This document shows positions 31,633 through 43,384 of a stretch of 64,000 nucleotides of DNA, piece after piece (position 1 is the stretch's first letter; the number at the start of each line of letters is the position of its first letter). The DNA lies in the NCBI RefSeq assembly GCF_029784135.1, contig NC_073746.1:183091983-183155982 (forward strand), written 5' to 3'. The notes beneath the pieces are model-generated. The model had not been told where the DNA came from and did not search any database. It was given only the letters and a program-made list of their open reading frames with translations. Made by a program: the position numbers and the translations under genes. Source of the stretch: Toxorhynchites rutilus septentrionalis (taxonomy: Eukaryota; Arthropoda; Insecta; Diptera; Culicidae).

Positions 31633-32325
31633 GTTTTCCTCTACATCAATTGACGGCGCCACGCGGAATCAATATTTCTGCTATTACGTAGCAGTTACTG
31701 TATTTCCGATAAACTCCAGACAAAATAGATGTATGATTCACTTACTTGAAACTGTTCAATATTTGCTGTTTTTTTCCTAGTTTTGTAAACGCATGTAATA
31801 ATTTTTCAATAATCACTTTGTAGAAAACAACAAAGTAACTCAAATGTCACCACACGCAGGGAGTAGTCAGGGGTTAGACATCAATTGAATATAGGCTACC
31901 CAAAATCAAAATCAATATGGCGTCATTTGTTTATCAACATATCATTTACGAGGATTGAAATCGAAAAATGCGCTGCTTTATTCTAACTGCATGAGCGATA
32001 TTCATATTTCGGTTTCACATGGAGCTGTTCACATTTAATATGGAGTTTAAAGTTAGCCACTATTCGACTATATAACCGCACCGAGTTGTACACAACAGTA
32101 ATTGATTGAACCAAAATGTCAGTAAACCGCAGCAATATTGGGTACACTGGCAATATGAGGGATTTGACGTTTTAGTCGTACCCCTGGAAGTAGTTGGATA
32201 CATAGTGCACTGATGCTAAGTTCACCGCTGATAAGCAAGGTAAATAGCTATGGGTAAGTATTTTACAACGCGTCGCGTTGTGTTCCGTGTAAGCTTTCTA
32301 TCTTCCCAGTGTGCTCAGATGCAAA
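31633..32325. other. putative JTB upstream region
   Basis: Non-coding sequence upstream of JTB on the minus strand. No TATA box could be fixed. Likely promoter and 5' UTR. Confidence 0.4.
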
Positions 32326-32400
32326 TACAGTAGAATCCCGATTATCCGTGGAATAGTCTGGCTAGCTCACCGCGAATAACGAAAATCGCGGATAATGCAA
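32326..32400 (+). repeat. pogo/Tigger-like terminus
   Basis: CAGTAGAATCCCGATTATCC followed by CGCGGATAA words is typical of pogo-group transposon ends. The opposite end was not found nearby. Confidence 0.5.
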
Positions 32401-32479
32401 TGAAGGACTAAAAATGAGTTTCAAACACGAAAAGAAGGTATTTCAGCATGAAAACCAGGTTTTCTCAATACAGAAATCA

Positions 32480-33105
32480 ATAAACTATCCATCTAGAAGG
32501 GTGTATACACCAATAGTCAGATAATGTGAAAGCCATGGCCAAAACAAAAGTTTCTGAACGGGAGACTGCAGGTTACGTTGCGGGAAGATCAATAAGGCCA
32601 TCTTGTCCATCGCTGAATCGATAAACTTTATGGTTCCAGTTCCAGAAGCCACCAATGTACCATACATCAACTGACTACCACCGCCGTGTTTTACTGTGGT
32701 AACCAAATACTGAAGCACCGATTCTGGTTTCCTCCACGCCATCTTTCTTCCATCCGATTCAAAGAGATTGGTTTTCGGCTTATCCGTATAAAAGACCTTG
32801 TTCCTGAACTCCTTAGGTCTGGTCTGTTTACATATGCCTTAGTAAACTGTAGTCGTTTTTCATATTCACCTTTGAGATGAAATACTTTACACGGCCAACA
32901 CGACCTCTCAGATTGTTCCTGTATGCTGCTCTCCGAACAGTGTCTGTGTTCTTTCGCATTTCCAATTGTTTATGATTTTATTTACTGTAGATTGAGTTCT
33001 TCCGACAGAAGCTATTTCCCACAATGTCTTTTCTCTACAAGTCTTACTTATTATCATTGTACGTGTAACAATAACTATTTCTTTCCTTTTACTTGCCATT
33101 TTAAT
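32480..33105 (-). pseudogene. Tc1-like transposase remnant
   Basis: Reading minus from about 33105: MASKRKEI, a helix-turn-helix with TLWEIASVGRTQSTVNKII, then a frameshift, then AWRKPESVLQ and TVKHGGGSQLMYGTL, the segment around the second catalytic Asp region of Tc1/Tc3 transposases. It is broken by frameshifts and truncated at its C-terminus near 32480. Cut-and-paste enzyme of a DNA transposon, not functional. Confidence 0.78.
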
Positions 33106-33191
33106 AGAAAACATTTTCAAGCACCAACAAAAAACAAACACCGCCCAAGCAGTGGTTTGGTGTTGACATCACACACTGACGAGAAAAAGTA

Positions 33192-33738
33192 GGGGAGGTG
33201 GGAGTAAAACGGACATGTTAAGAAGAACTTCAATTATATCTTTGGAAACTCATGTTTCTCGAAACTTTGATGCAGTTTCTTGCAATTCAATATACTATAC
33301 AATTCAATTCAATATACTTACAAAAAAGCGTTTTTCAATGTTTTTCACTGAAATTAAAACAGACCGAAAAGTACAACATTTTTTTCGATGCGAGTAATAT
33401 GGACATATAGTGGGGGTAATATGGACAGGTTTGTGATACATGAAGCGTAGAGGTTTATCGATCGCAAGAGGAATAATTTTATTCAACTAAGGTCTGAACT
33501 CGTCACGAATGTCCGTTAAATGATGAAAAAATCGAATTAATCCACCTAGTAGTGATATCGTGCTTTTCAGCAGTATAAACGGACAGGCCCTCAACTATTT
33601 TGCTTTTGGTTTCAGTCAGCTTCTAAACATTCCACATTTGGCGATTTAATTTCCATTTATAGACTTAGGGCATTCCTTAGGAATAGATTAAACAGACTTT
33701 TCTCACTTCCACTGACAACTGTCCGTTTTACCCCCCAG
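33192..33738. mobile_element. MITE with GGGGAGGTGGGAGTAAAACG ends
   Basis: The left end GGGGAGGTGGGAGTAAAACG and the right end TCCGTTTTACCCCCCAG are imperfectly complementary, with TA on each side (33190-33191 and 33739-33740). It is 547 bp without coding. An inverted copy is at 43385-43617. Confidence 0.72.
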
Positions 33739-33944
33739 TACAATTATTTCAATAATTTTAATTTTCCACTCAAAAATGAATTTACTTCTCCGTATATACC
33801 TAATATCACTTCTCTGTTAACTCACAAATCACTCATCTCACTGCTTAATTGAAGTCAAACGGGTTACAAAATACATTATTTTGCTAATTTCAAACCCGAT
33901 TGGGATCCGGAATAGAGGTGAGTGTCAAACCTACAAGAGAAAAA

Positions 33945-36177
33945 AAAATCGAGAGGTTGTATCCGAGACACGACCGCTCAGGACGTAGGACTACGCAATC
34001 TTTTTGTTTTAATTTGTTGGTTTATCATTTCGGATATTATTTGCGAATACGTCGAAATTCCATAAATAACTCTTTAGTAAGAAGTTCCAGGGACTCTGAA
34101 AAGTTTTAATAGCTTGCGTGGTTTTGTAGAATAATTTCGAGAAGCAACTATTCTTTCTTGCCTTTGCGAGAACAATACACTAATTGGTCATACGTTACAA
34201 TTTGTTTCTTTATATCAATCACGCATTGCACTGAGTATACCAGAGACATCTTCCGTGCATCGCCATTCAACAACCATAAAACACGTGTCTAAAGCCGGGT
34301 TCAGACGGTGCGAGTAAGCATACGAGTCGATCTAGTCAGTTACTGCAGTGCAGCTACTCACACCGTGTGAACACATCATGCCAGTTAGTGTCATGTGTGA
34401 TTCGGCGTGCGAGCTACTTCAAAGTTTTTTGAATTTACTCGCACTCGCATCCCTCAAAACGTCAAAAAACAGAATTTAGCGTTCGAATCAGGGATGCCAA
34501 ATGTAAACAAATGTCTCTATTTTTAAGATATTTGAAAATATGCGAAGATATTTATAGACTTGAAAAATATTGGAAAAACAAATAAAACCCTAATAGTTTC
34601 TAAACGGAATCGTTGTTATTTTGTTTGGCACACTGGCGGGGCACGTTTTCTTATTGAGACAGTTTTATTGGGAATCTAAATATAAAATCATCATCGGGCA
34701 CAATTTTCATTCAAAATTCACTCACAACTTGCAAAAAAAAGTATTGTTCTAAGAAACAGAATACATATTCGATTTGAAAAAAGTATATTTTCATTCATTA
34801 TTTTAGTTTTTGAGACGTATTTATTCCTCCGGCGAATCTACTATCATTTTCATTTCACAAATTGGTACACGAAGCTGCTGTCAACGCGAAGTAAATCAAA
34901 TTTTGAAAAATCTTTTAGACTGCCATTTGTAGCACCACATACTTTCGGAATTAATTAAGCTATGGATGCTTTCGAGGTTCTAAAAAATAGCGACAATAAT
35001 CTGATATATATTCCATATTCCAGAAGAAAGGCACATCATTTCTAGTTTCACTCATGAGTGTATATTGGCGTTGTATTTGTGGAGCAATTAAATCCAACAG
35101 TTTTTTCACTTTTTCAGGTGTTATTTCCAACACTGCTCTGTACTCTCGGGGATCATCATCGTGGAGTTACTCCAGTATTGTATTTGTTACTCCTTTTCTT
35201 TGCATCCAATTCCTGGCCCGAATCCTTTTTTCTTTCTGCTTTTTTCGGATAGTACCCTCAGTTCAAAGAAATTCAGCACAAAGTATTTGTAAACACGGCC
35301 AGCGTGTGTCTCGCGATAAAATTTAAAATTGTGTAATGATAAATTCAACTGAAAACCTAAGCCGAAAACAGCCAATAAATAAGTTGATTTCGGATCAATC
35401 ATCTGTCAAATTCGGACCTGATTGCTGTTTCTGACTATTTGATGGACATTTGAAAAATCGTCTGGCATCTCTGGTAAACCCGTACTTAGTATCTAGTTTC
35501 TTGTCAGCAGCTCACATTGTGTGAACGGACAAGGCGAGTCAACCATTTGTCAAGCGAGTTCACCGGGTCAGTAGCTGCTCGTTGTGAAGTCAGCTACTAG
35601 CAACGTATAAATGGGCCTTAACAGATGCACACAGTTGCAGCCATAAAAATGAAACATCGAAACACATTTCATGTGAAATATTCGATGGCGTTCACAGCTC
35701 GAAGAAAAATATAAAACTCAAAACGAGCAGAATAAGCGACCTTCGTTGTTTCGGGCACAAAAAGATTCTGAGAATTTTCCTCAAAGGAGATGCAATACTT
35801 ATACACCAGCGACAGTTTACTCACTGTGCAAGGGTGGAGTTTACTTCCCGAATATTCTCTTTTCGCTATCCCCTTCGTTATTTCTATTCTAGCGGCTGTA
35901 TAAGTTGCCCGTTATTGACAGCTCTTTTCCGGAAAGCACACAAATGGACAGAACAAATGTATGGGGAAATGGAAATGCTTCGAATTTTCATCAATTTTAA
36001 CCATATACTGGCTATGGGATTGTAATGTATAGCATATCAAACAAATCTTAGAAAATTTCTGATTCGATTGGTATGCAAATCGTTTAAATCCGTTCGCAGC
36101 AAAAATAGTTATTAACGTTAACTTTATTTCATAAAAACGTGACCTGTTTTCTGATTTGGCACCCTTATATAAGACAT
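33945..36177. repeat. E-family repeat, copy 2, split by a Harbinger element
   Basis: It shares TTGTATCCGAGACACGACC and GACGTAGGACTACG at 33955-34000 with copy 1 in inverted orientation. The shared sequence continues to 34292 and resumes at 35619 to about 36170. The right end is lost at the DD37E transposon, which starts at 36179. Confidence 0.68.
34293..35618 (-). mobile_element. PIF/Harbinger element, copy 1, internally deleted
   Basis: Ends AGCCGGGTTCAGACG and (complement) AGGCCCATTTATACG are flanked by TAA at 34290-34292 and 35619-35621, the 3-bp TWA duplication of this superfamily. The uninterrupted target is present in E-family copy 1 (about 28165-28185 complement). A decayed HARBI1-like N-terminal coding segment lies on the minus strand around 34960-35260, reading DDPREYRAVLEITPEKVKKL. 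No DDE nuclease core remains. Confidence 0.88.
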
Positions 36178-36178
36178 A

Positions 36179-37452
36179 AAGGGTGTGTCACATCAAATTG
36201 CATCACGGAAAAAACGCTGTAAAAATTTAATTTTTAGGAATTATATCTTCAGCTTTCGCTTATAATCAGATAAGAGTGTATAGATTACGTTGACCATGCT
36301 TCACTGTCAATTTTTCGTAAATTTGTAAAAATGTCGTCGAACGAAAAAGAGCGTCGTGAATTAATCCTGCGCACTCATTTCGAGAATCCGGAGTTGTCAC
36401 ATCGGGACATCGGTAAGATGCTGGGAATCGTCCAATCCACGGTCAGCAGAGTACTAAAACGATACTTCGAGAACCTAACCATCGACCGGAAGGTGAAGAA
36501 CGGCAAAAATGGATGCTCCGTCAGTGAAAAAGATCACAAGCGCGTAGTTAAGCAGTTTAGACGTGAACCGAGAAGTTCGGTACGGGATGTCGCCAATAAG
36601 CTGAATTTGTCAAGTTCATTCGTCCAGCGGACCAAGCAGCGGGAGGACCTGCGTACATACAAGGTTCAGAAGGCTCCTAACCGCGATGAAAGGCAAAACA
36701 TGGTGGGGAAGACGCGAGCCCGGAAGCTGTACACCGAAATGCTGACGAGGCCGCATTGCCTGGTAGTGGACGACGAAACCTACGTCAAAGCGGACTTTCG
36801 TCAGCTGCCGGGCCTGTTGTTCTTCTCCGCAGAGGACAAATTCAGCGTTCCGGAGGAGATTCGCAGGCAGAAACTATCCAAGTTTGCCAAAAAGTACATG
36901 GTGTGGCAAGCGATCTACTCTTGCGGAAAGCGGAGCGCCCCCTTCGTGATGACCGGCACGGTAAACGGGCAGGTTTACCTTAAGGAGTGCCTACAGAAGC
37001 GCTTACTACCACTATTGAAGCAGCACGAGGGTCCGACCATCTTCTGGCCGGATCTCGCTTCGTGCCACTTTTCAAAGGACGTGTTGGAGTGGTACGAAGC
37101 CAACGGGGTCACCTTCGTGCCAAAGGAAATGAACCCGCCCAACGCGCCGGAGCTTCGCCCAATAGAGAAATATTGGGCGATTATGAAGCAGGCCCTCCGG
37201 AAAAACCCAAAAGTTGTCCAATCGGAGGCGGACTTCAAGAGAAAATGGATTTCTGTTAAAAAAACTACAACCTGACGTTGTACAGAACCTTATGGACGGG
37301 GTAAAGAGGAAGGTGCGAGCAAACGGGCTTGGGCTCGAAGTATGAATAAAAAGAAAGTGCCAAAAGTTGTTTAATAGTTTTTATTTTACTGTCTAAAATT
37401 TTCAAAAGGATCGGTCTACTGGGCGAATTTCTACAGCGTTTTTTCCGTGTTA
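36179..37452 (+). mobile_element. DD37E Tc1/mariner-type transposon, right end truncated
   Basis: The left terminal repeat begins AAGGGTGTGTCACATC after TA (36177-36178) and includes CACGGAAAAAACGCTGTA at 36204. The complementary TACAGCGTTTTTTCCGTG is found at 37432-37449, but the outermost about 24 bp of the right repeat are missing or changed. It contains one nearly intact transposase gene. Confidence 0.85.
36331..37345 (+). pseudogene. DD37E transposase, one frameshift near the C-terminus
   Basis: ATG at 36331 (AAA ATG TCG). Order: N-terminal paired-like helix-turn-helix DNA-binding domain (ENPELSHRDIGKML; VQSTVSRVLKRY), a second HTH (SVRDVANKLN), and the catalytic core. The core Asp lies in LVVDDETYVKAD, the second Asp in FWPDLASCHF and the Glu in LRPIEKYWA; counting gives 37 residues between the second Asp and the Glu, the DD37E signature described from mosquitoes. 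The continuous frame ends at 37275; the homologous C-terminal 28 residues follow in the next frame after a run of A at 37257-37263 and stop at 37345. One extra or missing A explains this. Cut-and-paste transposase; may be inactive or nearly so. Confidence 0.88.
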
Positions 37453-37460
37453 GTTCACGT

Positions 37461-38764
37461 TAAAAAATGAGCCAGATCTTGGTCGACTGTACACTTTATC
37501 GTAGCTCGCCATGATTGAGTTAAGCCAGCAGAATTGGACAAAGACTACACTGAGTGGCGCTTTGAAGTAGCAATCCACTCTGATTGTGAATGTTTAGATT
37601 ATCCAAACCTCGATAGCGAAGCTGGTTCCGTTTTGTCATTTGCCAGAGGAACAATAAGAATGTTTGGCCGAGAACGTAGTAAACGCGATGTCTGGCCATC
37701 TTTCGTTCACGAACGGTCGGTGTTAAGTCAGAAAGGACCAAGTCGCAAAATTAAAATAATGCATACAGCAGGAATAACGGATCGAAATTGTTTTGATTAT
37801 CAACGAAAATCCCTCATACTATGCAGTCAGAGCAGACCATGTGCTATTAACCATGGCGATAAATCCATAATGAATCCATATCCTGTACGAACAGAGTGAA
37901 CCATGCGTCAATTTTCGATATACGAATTAAAACCATTTTCAAGCACCAAATTCAAACCAACAAAACTTTTTCTTGAAGCTACTAGGTACTTCGTTCAAAT
38001 GATAATTATCATACGTCACAGTGTTGTCAGAGAGTAGCTAACTTTTTTGGGAACAATACTGAACAAAAAAATTGAAAGCTTCGAAAATTGCAGAACACTG
38101 AACTTCAATTTCGTTTTTCAGATATTTTATTCGCATTCGCATCATGAGTGAAATTGTTGTTTTTTTCAGTCTTCAGACACTTCTCACCTTTTGTGAAATT
38201 TGCAAATAGCAATTCCAAACTATCGGGCAATGCTTCTTTTGATGACGAATAGTAGTCTTTGTCAGTTTCGTCGATTTCTCTCGAACAAGTTTTTTTTATT
38301 CATGCAATGTCAATTTTATTTATTATAAAGAAAAAGTGTCATTATATATTCACATTTATATAAAATTCTAAGGCTGCAGCATCTATCAGTCCTTTTGTTT
38401 CATTGACGAATTCAACATAATTGATGAAGGTTCTCAATAATTTAATTCTCTGGTTTTCTCTTCTGCTGTGTAATGAGGGTCGTAGTAATTCATCAAAAGA
38501 GGGACGTTGCCAACCTCCCAAAATAGCTGTCATTTTTCGCTGCATTAATCTCCAGGATGGTGCCACTCGTTCGTTCGAATTTTTACCCACTGGTAAGAAA
38601 TATCCAAAAATCATGTAGCATTTTAATGCGCGATGATGAAGCCACTTCACTGTAGTTTTTGTACATCAGGACCAGGGGTAGAGATGTGCCATCCGCTCAT
38701 GAGCTATTCATCCGACTCGCTTCATCATAGCGAGCAATTAAAAACACAGTTATTTAACTCACAT
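37461..38764. other. stretch without recognised gene
   Basis: The start (37470-37560, containing TCGACTGTACACTTTATCG and GGACAAAGACTACAC) loosely resembles the 3' part of the non-LTR element at 39107-39210. The rest has only short frames on both strands. Confidence 0.4.
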
Positions 38765-38855
38765 CAGAGCTTAGCTGACGAGCTGCTGAGATGCTGAGCT
38801 GCAGAGCTGCGGGGCAGAAGAGCTGTGGAGGTGTGGAGCGGCAGAGCTGTAAAGA
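38765..38855 (+). repeat. degenerate GAGCTG simple repeat
   Basis: Repeated GAGCTG-like hexamers (GCTGAGCTGC, GAGCTGCGGG, GAGCTGTGG) over about 90 bp. Confidence 0.75.
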
Positions 38856-38916
38856 GTGTGAATTGTGGGATGCGAATAAATTATCTAGTTCTCTCGGTAG
38901 TTTTGCTCAGTCATTT

Positions 38917-39106
38917 CATGATGGATTGATGAAATTTTTGCGTCAATCGATTTCGCTACTTCATAACATTTTTTTATATTGAAGAAAATAACATATGTCA
39001 TGAAACTGACTATCGAACAATTGAAAAATCTCAACCCCTATCCTACCGGAAATTCCCACTTCTGATTGGTCGAATTAACGACACATGCGGCGGGTCCCTA
39101 ACAGAG
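38917..39106 (+). repeat. G-family repeat, left part, interrupted
   Basis: The segment TGCTCAGTCATTTCATGATG to CACATGCGGCGGGTCCC matches 53943-54145 at roughly 90 per cent by eye. Its continuation is at 41591-41990, on the far side of a 2.5-kb insertion. Confidence 0.85.
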
Positions 39107-41590
39107 CTTGAGCTTGAGCTTGGGTAGACTGTACAATTCGTAGTTGCTCTCCGTGATTGACCTGAATCAACCAAATTGCACAAAGAACACACAGAATGAC
39201 ACTTGGGACTAGCAAATCATTCTCGTTGTGCAATTTTCGGTGATTCGAGCTTTAAATGGTCAATAACGACGCCGGCCACGTCCTTACAGTCACCAGGGGA
39301 AGGGAAGGAATGTTAGTATGATATTCGCCGCCCGAAGGCCAGAAGGGTCGCTTCTATAGCGTGGTTCCCTAGCGTTTATCATGGAAGGGATAGTTGTTAG
39401 TGGGAATTGTTAAGGAAAATCAGGATTCACTGCGGTAAGTGATGTGATTATGTATAGGCGAGCTATCGACCACTCGACGAAACAAAATTCTGAAAATCAT
39501 ATAAGTCGTAACACGCGGCGAAGAGTATCCTAAAAATTCTTCTTCTTTTCCTTTGTTTACGGAGACATCACATCTAGTGATTCATTCGTCTTCGATCCTA
39601 AATAGGAAAACCTCTTAATATGATTGGACTGGCTATATAATTTGTTATTTTATCGTATTTTTTTCAATCGCGACGGCGAAGAGTCTCTTTGGGAAACCTG
39701 AAAAGGTAACCGAGTGAATTTCTGTGGCAACAATAGGACGGGTAATATATTTAGTTTGAGCCGAATCAAACTCTAATAACGATGGCGGGGAGTTATGTTT
39801 CGGAAACCTGAGAAGGTAACCAAGAGAACTAAACGAATAAAGAACCTATAATCTGAGTTTATAAACTCAATTTAGTGACTGGAATTGAAAAACCAGGAGC
39901 CAAAAACTAATATAAATGTATAAATTCTTTCAACTAGCTAACTTACTTCAAACGAAAACTAAAATTAGAGTCTTCTGACTCAAATTATTAAATTCTGAGA
40001 TTAAAAATCTCTAACATAATTAAACCATGGGCCTGACTATGAACGCCACCCTTCGGTGAAAACGAGACGAAGTGTATTTAACATTGCATACAAATCATCC
40101 AGTCCCCAACGCGAAGTGGCGCTCGCTATCAGGCCCCCTATTATCCGCACAATACATCAGATAAACAACGATGGATTGAAACATCCCTAAGGTTAGGCGC
40201 AAATTGAGAAGCGTATAGCGCTCGTAAACGAACGCGAGACTACCAACACGACTCATACGTGCCACAAACGTAGCGTGGTGAAGCGCATATTGAGTCGCAG
40301 TTTGGTGTAAATAACATGCCACTCGCATACAATGACTGATTAACACAGAGTTGTGCGATATATTTATTTACTAACACAATCACCCGACCAGCACAGCCAT
40401 ACAGTGTCAAACCCACGGCGCTATATGATTGTTCACCAACACAACTACCACAACCGGCATGACCAGCACGAGAAACTGTGGTTCAGCCACAGCGTCGCGC
40501 GAGTCGTGTCTCACGAGCGCTCCACAATCCCGCGTCATCTGGCCAATTTGCGCCGTTCTATCTGTTTCCATTAGCCACAAAAACAGGCGCTATATCGCGC
40601 CAAGTTACTCGCGCTATATGCGTCTCAATTTGCGCCTTGCCTAAACGAAAGAAAACAAAAAATACACTGAAAAGAAAAAAATACCAGCGATGAACTCCAG
40701 AAATAGAAAAAAGAAAACATGCACAAACACTGAGGACAAGAGAAGAAAGCAAAAACGCTGAACAACTGCGCACCAACACCTCCTAATCAAATGAAAAAAG
40801 TGCACATCTGAAAATCCGCTCCTTCTCCGTACCACTCCATAGCAATCTCAATCGTTCCAATAAAGTGCAAAAACATGTTGGTTCATGTTACAGCTGATGA
40901 AGAAGACTTCCTGGCACTCGTTGCTAGCATGAGAAAGCCGTTGTCAAATCCACCACTACTTTTAGAATCACTATTCTACTGAAAAAAATTAAATAATTAC
41001 AATGGGACGAAACAAGCTAAAACTCCCCAACATGCGGCGAAAATGCGGCTGCACGAATCCTATGCAATTGCGAGAAGTGAATGGCTACACAGAATTGCAA
41101 CGGTGCGGGGAATTCATAACACAAAAATAGAGGTCCCACTGTACGCCACCAACTTATGGAACCACCTCCTCACCAAAGGGACTTGCACCTTATATCGCAT
41201 CCAAATATTTATGAAAAAAATTTAAAAAATTAAGAGAAGCACTTAGCTCACGATGTGGCATAACGCCTGCAGTTTCTTCCGCGGTGATAAATGCACTACG
41301 ACATATACACACACAAACACTTCGCACTAAACCAGATGGAGAGAAAACACGCGAAAAAGTCTGAGCCGGTTCGATAAATTGGGCAATTGGACGAATAAAC
41401 GGAAAAAAATACACTTTCAGCCTTTCTGAACAAACACTTTTCGAAGACACTCGCAAAAATCAACCGACAAATTCTGACACGGTGGATGAAACCGAAACAC
41501 GTTTGAACATGTTGTACGACGAAGAAAAAAAAAACAAACGCGGAGCGAACTAAAATGCGTCTGCATCCGACGACTGCCCGATCGGAACTC
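39107..41590 (-). mobile_element. non-LTR-type insertion with perfect 25-bp target duplication
   Basis: The 25-bp segment starting CACATGCGGCGGG is identical at 39082-39106 and 41591-41615. In the minus orientation the insert begins GAGTTCCGATCGGGCAGTCG and ends in CAAGCTCAAGCTCAAG, a short tandem tail typical of non-LTR elements that lack poly(A). Only short frames are present, so it is internally deleted or non-autonomous. It contains a possible MITE (40192-40645) and a ~110-bp duplicated phrase around GGAAACCTGARAAGGTAACC (39695 and 39806). Confidence 0.75.
40192..40645. mobile_element. MITE-like inverted repeat within the insertion
   Basis: GGCGCAAATTGAGAAGCGTA at the left and the complement of GCGTCTCAATTTGCGCC at the right give about 28 bp of inverted ends, both next to CTAA. 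Interior non-coding. Confidence 0.6.
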
Positions 41591-41990
41591 CACATGCGGC
41601 GGGTCCCTAACAGAGACATCAAAACCAAGCTGCCTGGAGGAAATAGGCATTGCAAATACATGAAAGTAGGGGGAAATTTTGTTCCTACCGAAATGTGTTC
41701 ATTAACAGAAACTTCAAAACCAAGCTGCCTGGAGTAAATCGGAATTGCAAATACATGAAAGTAGGGGGACTTTTGTTCCTACCGAAATGTGTTCTCTAAC
41801 AGAGATATCAATACCAAGGTGCCCGGGGGATATCGGCATTGCAAATATATGCAAGTCGGGGGCATTTTAATATTGCAAGTAAGGTGTGTGATATGATTAA
41901 TTCTAGCAAATAAAATTTAAATTTTGAACTCTAATGTTGGTTGCTTCGTGAAATTTCATATCAATGAACGATCGTGTAGTTTCAGCACAA
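41591..41990 (+). repeat. G-family repeat, right part with ~90-bp tandem units
   Basis: Three degenerate units each contain CCAAGCTGCCTGG, ATTGCAAATACATGAAAGTA and TTCCTACCGAAATGTGTTC. The same array recurs at 54145-54470. It is the continuation of 38917-39106. Confidence 0.85.
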
Positions 41991-42600
41991 GTGTAAGTGT
42001 AAAATTGTATATGGTAGCAATTGTGTTGAAAATTACTTGAAATATGAAACGGTTTATTTCAATTTTCATAAATAAAAAGCAAGGTGTGTTTCCGCTCGAT
42101 AACGGGTCGTTTGGTTTAAGCTGTCTGTTTTGTTGTGTTCATTTTCATCCAAGGAAAGTTTATGCGGCGAGAAAATTTGGAAAAGTGAAGAAATATTAGA
42201 AAAAGTGATTTCCTATATGCACTACATTTAGTATTAGTTGTTGTTAGTCCAATTAAAATCCGCATTGGATTGAATAAACACACAGAAAGTAAAAATTATA
42301 GAGAAATTTACCTTTTCCATTTCAAATATGTTTTCTCTATATTAAAGTAACATGTTTTACTGATGTGAGAAATTGATAATTGTGTTCGGTATTGGTAATT
42401 ATCTTATATTACATTGGTGAGTTTTTTTTTCTTTATTTCAACCATACATAACCCAGGAGGCATCTCGTCTAGGATCACAGAGGACGGTTTTCATCATATC
42501 TCATTCCACTTCGGTATCATTTATCTGATACGCACCATCCAACACCTGTTTACCATCCTTCTGTCATCATCGATCGGTAAACACTAATGGAGTGAACAAA
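41991..42600. other. stretch without recognised gene
   Basis: AT-rich, no coding evidence. The last 170 bp (from about 42430) are less AT-rich and precede the histone-type stem-loop. Confidence 0.4.
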
Positions 42601-42623
42601 CATACCCAACAACCAAACAAAAC

Positions 42624-42639
42624 GGCCCTTTTCAGGGCC
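42624..42639 (+). promoter_or_regulatory. histone-type mRNA 3' stem-loop, orphan
   Basis: GGCCCTTTTCAGGGCC is a perfect 6-bp stem with TTTC loop, flanked by ACAAAAC and ACCA. This matches the replication-dependent histone 3' end consensus. A purine-rich TCAAAGGG lies 12 nt downstream, where the U7 snRNA site (histone downstream element) is expected. No histone reading frame ends upstream on the plus strand, so it may be a remnant or coincidence. Confidence 0.55.
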
Positions 42640-42719
42640 ACCAAATCATTATCAAAGGGTTTAACGATGTAATTCTTCAAACATATCCAAAATCAGCATG
42701 CAACAGATAGCCCAATGGA

Positions 42720-42765
42720 ATCCTACGTCAACTATGCGGTCGTGTCTCGGACACAACCCTCCTGT
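42720..42765 (+). repeat. double-palindrome module shared by several repeats
   Basis: A TCCTACGTC half-palindrome is followed by ATGCGGTCGTGTCTCGGACACAACC split as stem GGTCGTGTC / GACACAACC. The same module occurs at 28337-28376, 33955-34000 and 58353-58395. Confidence 0.65.
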
Positions 42766-42875
42766 GACTTTTTTCTTTCTGTCTATTATGGTATTTTACG
42801 CGGTCTTCGGAGGCGTTGAAAACACGTTTTACATTGAAAAAAACTTTATTGTACTGTACTGGATGGAGGTCGATT

Positions 42876-42985
42876 CTGAACTGTTTGCGAGTGAACTGTA
42901 TGGGAAAGATCTGATTGAGAGTGAACTGTTTGGGAACGAACTGTTTGAGAACGAAGTGTTTGCGAACGAACTAGTGCAGCTGAAC
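42876..42985 (+). repeat. 15-bp minisatellite coding for ELFxN pentapeptides
   Basis: About seven 15-bp units of the GAACTGTTTGNGARY type lie in tandem. In the plus frame starting upstream of 42840 they read ELFAS, ELYGK, DLIES, ELFGN, ELFEN, EVFAN, ELVQL. The enclosing 96-residue frame has no other sign of being a gene. Confidence 0.7.
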
Positions 42986-43384
42986 TGATTTGCGCTGGAC
43001 GGAATGGATAAATACAACGCTTGTAAGGAAAACAAAACGATTTGTCATTTATGAGCAAAATGCATGTAACGCAGGGTTTATTTTGTTAATGTATACTCAA
43101 TTTTGAGTTAAAAATTAAATTAGATTTTCGTAATTTTAAAAGCAAAACTATATATTTTCAATTTCATGTATTCTTTCAATTCCGCGTAACAATCATATAC
43201 TTTCTGATTATCAAAAAAAATTGGGGGAAGCTGGGGCGATTCATGGATTAGGTAAACATACAATTTTATAGTGAGGGCATGTTGAGAAAAAAGTTTTTTC
43301 GTTGCTTTCAATTCATTGTTTGGCCTATTGCGTGTACGTGTTATCGTTCATGAAATTTCGAAGATATACATAAGTAAATATTAC

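Noticed and set aside
38765..38855. CRISPR-like or coding repeat
   Set aside because: Degenerate GAGCTG units without spacers; simple repeat in a eukaryotic genome.
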